Shown: positions 7,946-11,040 of the stretch, piece after piece
Position numbering within the stretch: the first letter of the stretch is position 1
Layout of the letters: the number at the start of each line of letters is the position of its first letter
NCBI GenBank assembly: GCA_027600665.1
Contig: JADGJL010001008.1
Coordinates: forward strand, 1-11,040
DNA from: Irineochytrium annulatum
Lineage: Eukaryota > Chytridiomycota > Chytridiomycetes > Chytridiales > Chytridiaceae
Length of the DNA: 11,040 nucleotides
Direction of reading: 5' to 3'
The notes under the pieces: model-generated
Database searches by the model: none
What the model was told of the DNA's origin: nothing
The model's input: only the letters and a program-made list of their open reading frames with translations
Position numbers and translations under genes: made by a program

Positions 7946-8830
7946 GTGAGTATTTATTTTGAAGGCTTTGGCGGCCATGGTGGATAGGTGTGTTGACCCT
8001 TTCACATTCTGGTCTTCTCCTTTGTTATCTACTCGGAGACATTGTTGTTAGGGGCGGTTGCCAACCGACTTCCTTCCGTTTTTGCGTTTTGCTACCCTAT
8101 GACACCTAGCGATTAGTCTTAGGTCTCCCAATGGGCCCTTGGAGAAAGTAGATAGAAGGTGTGTGCTCTTCCTGGATCCACTATCCCCTTCTCTCCATAT
8201 TATAGTTGGCGCTTGATGATAACAGGTATAACATTCGCAGTTTCCACCGTAAGGGCGTTAGACCGGCGGTTGGTGGTTATGCTACGAGCAATTTGCCAGG
8301 GCTGTCACCTCTCGCTCCCTTATGACGGCTAAACATACCTTCCTTAGATGTCTGATGCTTATTACCTCCAAATCATTATCCCCTTTCGCTTTTCGCTTGT
8401 AAGAGGTGGATATTAATGGTTGCTAAATTAGACACGGCGTTTACGGCACTCAGCATTTTATGTCTTCGTAACGTGGAGTAATAACGTTGGGATTAATGTG
8501 CTGGGTTTATCCTCTTATCTGACTCTGGGGTAAAGTAAGCTACGAGCGAACCACGGGAAATTACAAAGCGTTGGTAGTGTCTTGCATAGAAGGCGATTCC
8601 TTTGCTGATTGTTTGTTTGCTTTGTATGCTGGCACCGTATATACTTTTCTTCTTAACGTGTTCAATTTTGCGCCTCTGCCGCGTAGTTTGCTGCCAAGAA
8701 TTAATTATTTATAGGATATCTACACCCTTTAAGTGGGCAGCATATGGGGTACGAAGTGAATGGAAAAGCTACAGCGATATTTAATACTGTTAATCTAATC
8801 ATCCACTCTATTATTGCAAATGGTATATAG
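7946..8830. other. Intergenic DNA with no supported gene
   Basis: About 880 bp that is richer in A/T than the flanking genes, with frequent stops in all frames. Open stretches such as 8602-8784 start and end arbitrarily and resemble no known protein. Isolated splice-like motifs occur (for example acceptors near 8240 and 8347) but do not build a coding chain. No tRNA, snRNA or transposon ends were recognised. It may contain later exons of the putative host transcript and the far 3' region of Raptor. Confidence 0.55.
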
Positions 8831-8997
8831 TTCAAATTAAAACGGGCGACGGATTGCTACCACCCCAACATTTCCGTACTCCTCCAAAAAGAATTAAGTA
8901 CCTAACGCTAACAACCATTTCATCCTATTGTTTAACATGAACAAACCACAAAACACCAGAACATCACCCACGCCGCTGTGCTACTAAATGCAAGCCA

Positions 8998-11040
8998 TTA
9001 AGAAAGGAACACGTCGCTGCCAAACACATTCAGTGACGCGTTAGCCGTCGTCCCGGCAGCAAGGAGGTGCTGAAGAGGGTGGAAGGTTAAGCAACCGACG
9101 TGACCGATCCGCGGCCCCAAGAAGCCGTCGTTGTACCGGATCGTACTGAGGTTTTTCCCGTTCAGGTTGTAAACCCAGATATTCTCCGAGTTTGTACCAC
9201 TACGGAAATGTTAATCACGTCTCCACTAAAGTCCCGTGAACACTTACCATGAGAACAACGGGGCTTCCTCGTGAACTGAGAACGCCGTCATCTCCACACC
9301 CGTCGGCACGCAGCGGACAGTCATAACGCTCTGCTGCTGCCGCATGTCCCATATCCGCATGTCCCCGTTCCGGCTCCCTGAGATGATGGTGAAGGCTTCT
9401 CCACGCTGAAGCTGCGTCGACAAGACGGACCGCTCGTGCTCTCTGAAGCTCCTCACGATACTGAAAGACAATGAAGTCAGCAAACCCGAAGACGATAAAG
9501 ATGAACGCATCAAAAATTACCAACCTTTCCCGTGACGACAATCTCCGGTCGTAGACATGGACGGCGCCGTCAGCGAAGCCAGCGATGATGAGGTCGCCTG
9601 CCAGCTTCTCGCTTATCAAATGTGTCGGCGCGCTAAGAGTGCCACTTCCGATTTCCTAAATTTAATCAGAAAAACGTCCTTTGATATCAGATTACTTACG
9701 TGTGAGCAAATCTCCCGTTCTACATCCCATATCCGCAGACAGCTCGGTTCCCCAGCAACAATAACGGACCCATTCACTTGCTGCCAATCCGCCAACAAAG
9801 TCGACTTGACAGAGCTTGGCCGGATGGCCCGCCACGCCGAGACCATCTCGATCGAGCTAACGCTGTCGTATTTCCGGTAAATCCGTATAGAACCGTCATC
9901 TAGACTACTATTCAGCATTGTCTACTGGTGCCGCCTAAATACAAGAGATGTACCTGAACCCGTCATCAGCATCGCAGCATCTTCCTCGTTGATAAACTTT
10001 AACGACGTAATCCGGCTATTCGGCGCATTCGAATTGCTGAACCAGCTGAGCCTCTGCCCGTCGCGCCAGTTATATACGCTGAACATCAACATATTAACGA
10101 TAATAAGATATCCCAAAGTCTCTCACATAACGCTGTCATGATTATCAACACCGACGAGGTGCGGTTCGTAGGCATGAAAGCACAGCATGGTCGCAGGGTT
10201 GTTATCGCTGTGTAAGATGTTGATCTGCGTGTCGAATTTGCGGGTCCCCGCCTCCAGACTTTTTTGCGAGCACTCCTCAATCATGCGCTCATTCCGCAGC
10301 TTCCTCCAAGTACGCTCGTTCACCCGCTTGCTTCCCGGATCGTCAATCTCAGGCACCTATAAACGATAAAGAAATCAGACCTTCGCGTACTAGGTTACCA
10401 ACTCACCCTCATCTGCGGCTCCGTGAAGTATTCCAAGCTCCAATCGAAGAACGTCGACTCCAGAACTAATTGCGTCGGATCGTCGCCATACCCTCCCGGC
10501 GTAGCTCCAGGTGTCGCTTCCGGCTCCCTTCTGGCCACCTCATCCAACGACGGTCGAAGAGCCTCATCCGGCACGACCCCAAGTGTCCCCCCTGGCAACT
10601 CGCCATTCAGGACCGGCGCCGCAGACCCTATCACCGACGGGCTCAGCATGCCAGAGATGCCCCTGAGCGACTTAATCGTATTCGCAAACGAGGACGACCG
10701 CTTTAAGGTTTGTGTCGTTTTAAGCGCCGGGGACGCCTCCAGAAGCGGGCTGCTCGGCGGCCCACTGCTTGAACTTCTCGCGAGTGACAGCGTTGACTTC
10801 AATACTGCCTGCGACAGCGTGTCGTCGACCCCATGGCTCCCGCTCAACCCTGCACTGCTCCCGTTCACCGAGCTTGTCAGGCTCGTCCGATTTGACGCGA
10901 GGACGTGGTAGTGCACAAAGTCGACCACTCGCGTCGCGGCCGCCGCAACCTGCGGGAATGGGTCCACGGAGAGCACCAGGAGGACTTTCCACATGCACGA
11001 AAAAAGCGAGTACCCCACCCTCGGGTCCCCACCAGTGCCC
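8998..11040 (-). CDS. KOG1: Raptor (TORC1 scaffold), C-terminal part (5' end outside window)
   Basis: Exons in transcript order are 11040-10407, 10356-10127, 10078-9954, 9899-9700, 9655-9525, 9460-9248 and 9199-8998 (TAA). They give 577 residues; introns are 50, 48, 54, 44, 64 and 48 nt. The frame is open at the right edge. The first residues (WKVLLVLSVDPFPQVA) are the end of the helical-repeat region, followed by a Ser/Pro-rich linker (about 10470-10900). Raptor-specific motifs follow: FFDWSLEYFTEPQ, PEIDDPGSKRVNERTW and FINEEDAA. The C-terminus is a WD40 propeller with seven blade endings: VYNWRDG, IRIYRKYD, LRIWDVER, VHVYDRRL, MRIWDMRQ, IWVYNLNG and LNVFGSD. Known role: scaffold that recruits TOS-motif substrates to TOR kinase and links TORC1 to the vacuole or lysosome surface. 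The caspase-like domain would lie outside. Exon 5 needs the weak donor gttggt at 9524; a stronger gtaatt 4 nt further on would shift the frame. Confidence 0.94.

Noticed and set aside
8234..8325. Open stretch after an acceptor-like cgcag, encoding FHRKGVRPAVGGYATSNLPG
   Set aside because: It faintly resembles ribosomal-protein composition, but I cannot assign it to any family and it has no partner exons.
8213..8355. Second C/D snoRNA (TTGATGA at about 8213, CTGA at about 8352)
   Set aside because: The boxes are about 140 nt apart and no terminal stem forms.
8602..8784. Open frame of 60 codons with a hydrophobic start
   Set aside because: Random-looking, not conserved with anything I recognise, in AT-rich DNA with no promoter or splice context.
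6581..8997. Mobile element remnant in the gene-poor stretch
   Set aside because: No terminal repeats, target duplications or transposase/reverse transcriptase-like peptides were found by eye.
10423..10911. Plus-strand open frame of 162 codons opposite the Raptor linker
   Set aside because: Mirror of the Ser/Pro-rich linker coding strand. The minus strand carries the conserved Raptor sequence.

Overview
The window is nuclear DNA of a filamentous or mushroom-forming fungus, most likely a basidiomycete (Agaricomycotina). Evidence: all four well-recognised genes are eukaryotic; they are cut by many very short GT-AG introns (44-74 nt); coding DNA is GC-rich with strong third-position G/C; and the stearoyl-CoA desaturase is a fungal Ole1-type enzyme with a C-terminal cytochrome b5 domain. 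No species assignment is possible from the sequence alone.

Layout, left to right. (1) The last exon of a histone H4 gene, + strand, ends at 141. (2) A two-exon + strand gene at 396-3114 encodes mitochondrial elongation factor G2 (MEF2/GFM2, mitochondrial ribosome recycling). (3) A + strand gene at 3334 to about 4858 encodes an uncharacterised acidic protein with a RING-like and an IBR-like cysteine cluster but no visible second RING. (4) Convergent to it on the - strand, 5135-6580, is a five-exon delta-9 acyl-CoA desaturase (OLE1) with all three histidine boxes and a fused cytochrome b5. Its upstream DNA has a TATA element and a cluster of CCGG-core motifs. (5) A gene-poor stretch of about 2.4 kb (6581-8997) has no convincing protein gene. 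It does hold a candidate C/D box snoRNA (7710-7778) inside what looks like a 300-nt spliceosomal intron (7642-7941), preceded by a pyrimidine-rich leader. (6) On the - strand, from beyond the right edge to 8998, lies the C-terminal part of Raptor (KOG1/mip1/RPTOR): the end of the helical-repeat region, a Ser/Pro-rich linker and a complete seven-bladed WD40 propeller in seven exons.

The genes are unrelated housekeeping functions (chromatin, mitochondrial translation, lipid desaturation, TORC1 scaffolding) and show no sign of a cluster or mobile island. The least ordinary content is the snoRNA candidate with its apparently non-coding (or decayed ribosomal-protein-like) host transcript, and the RING/IBR protein whose 3' end is uncertain. 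All exon boundaries were deduced by eye from splice consensus and family conservation.
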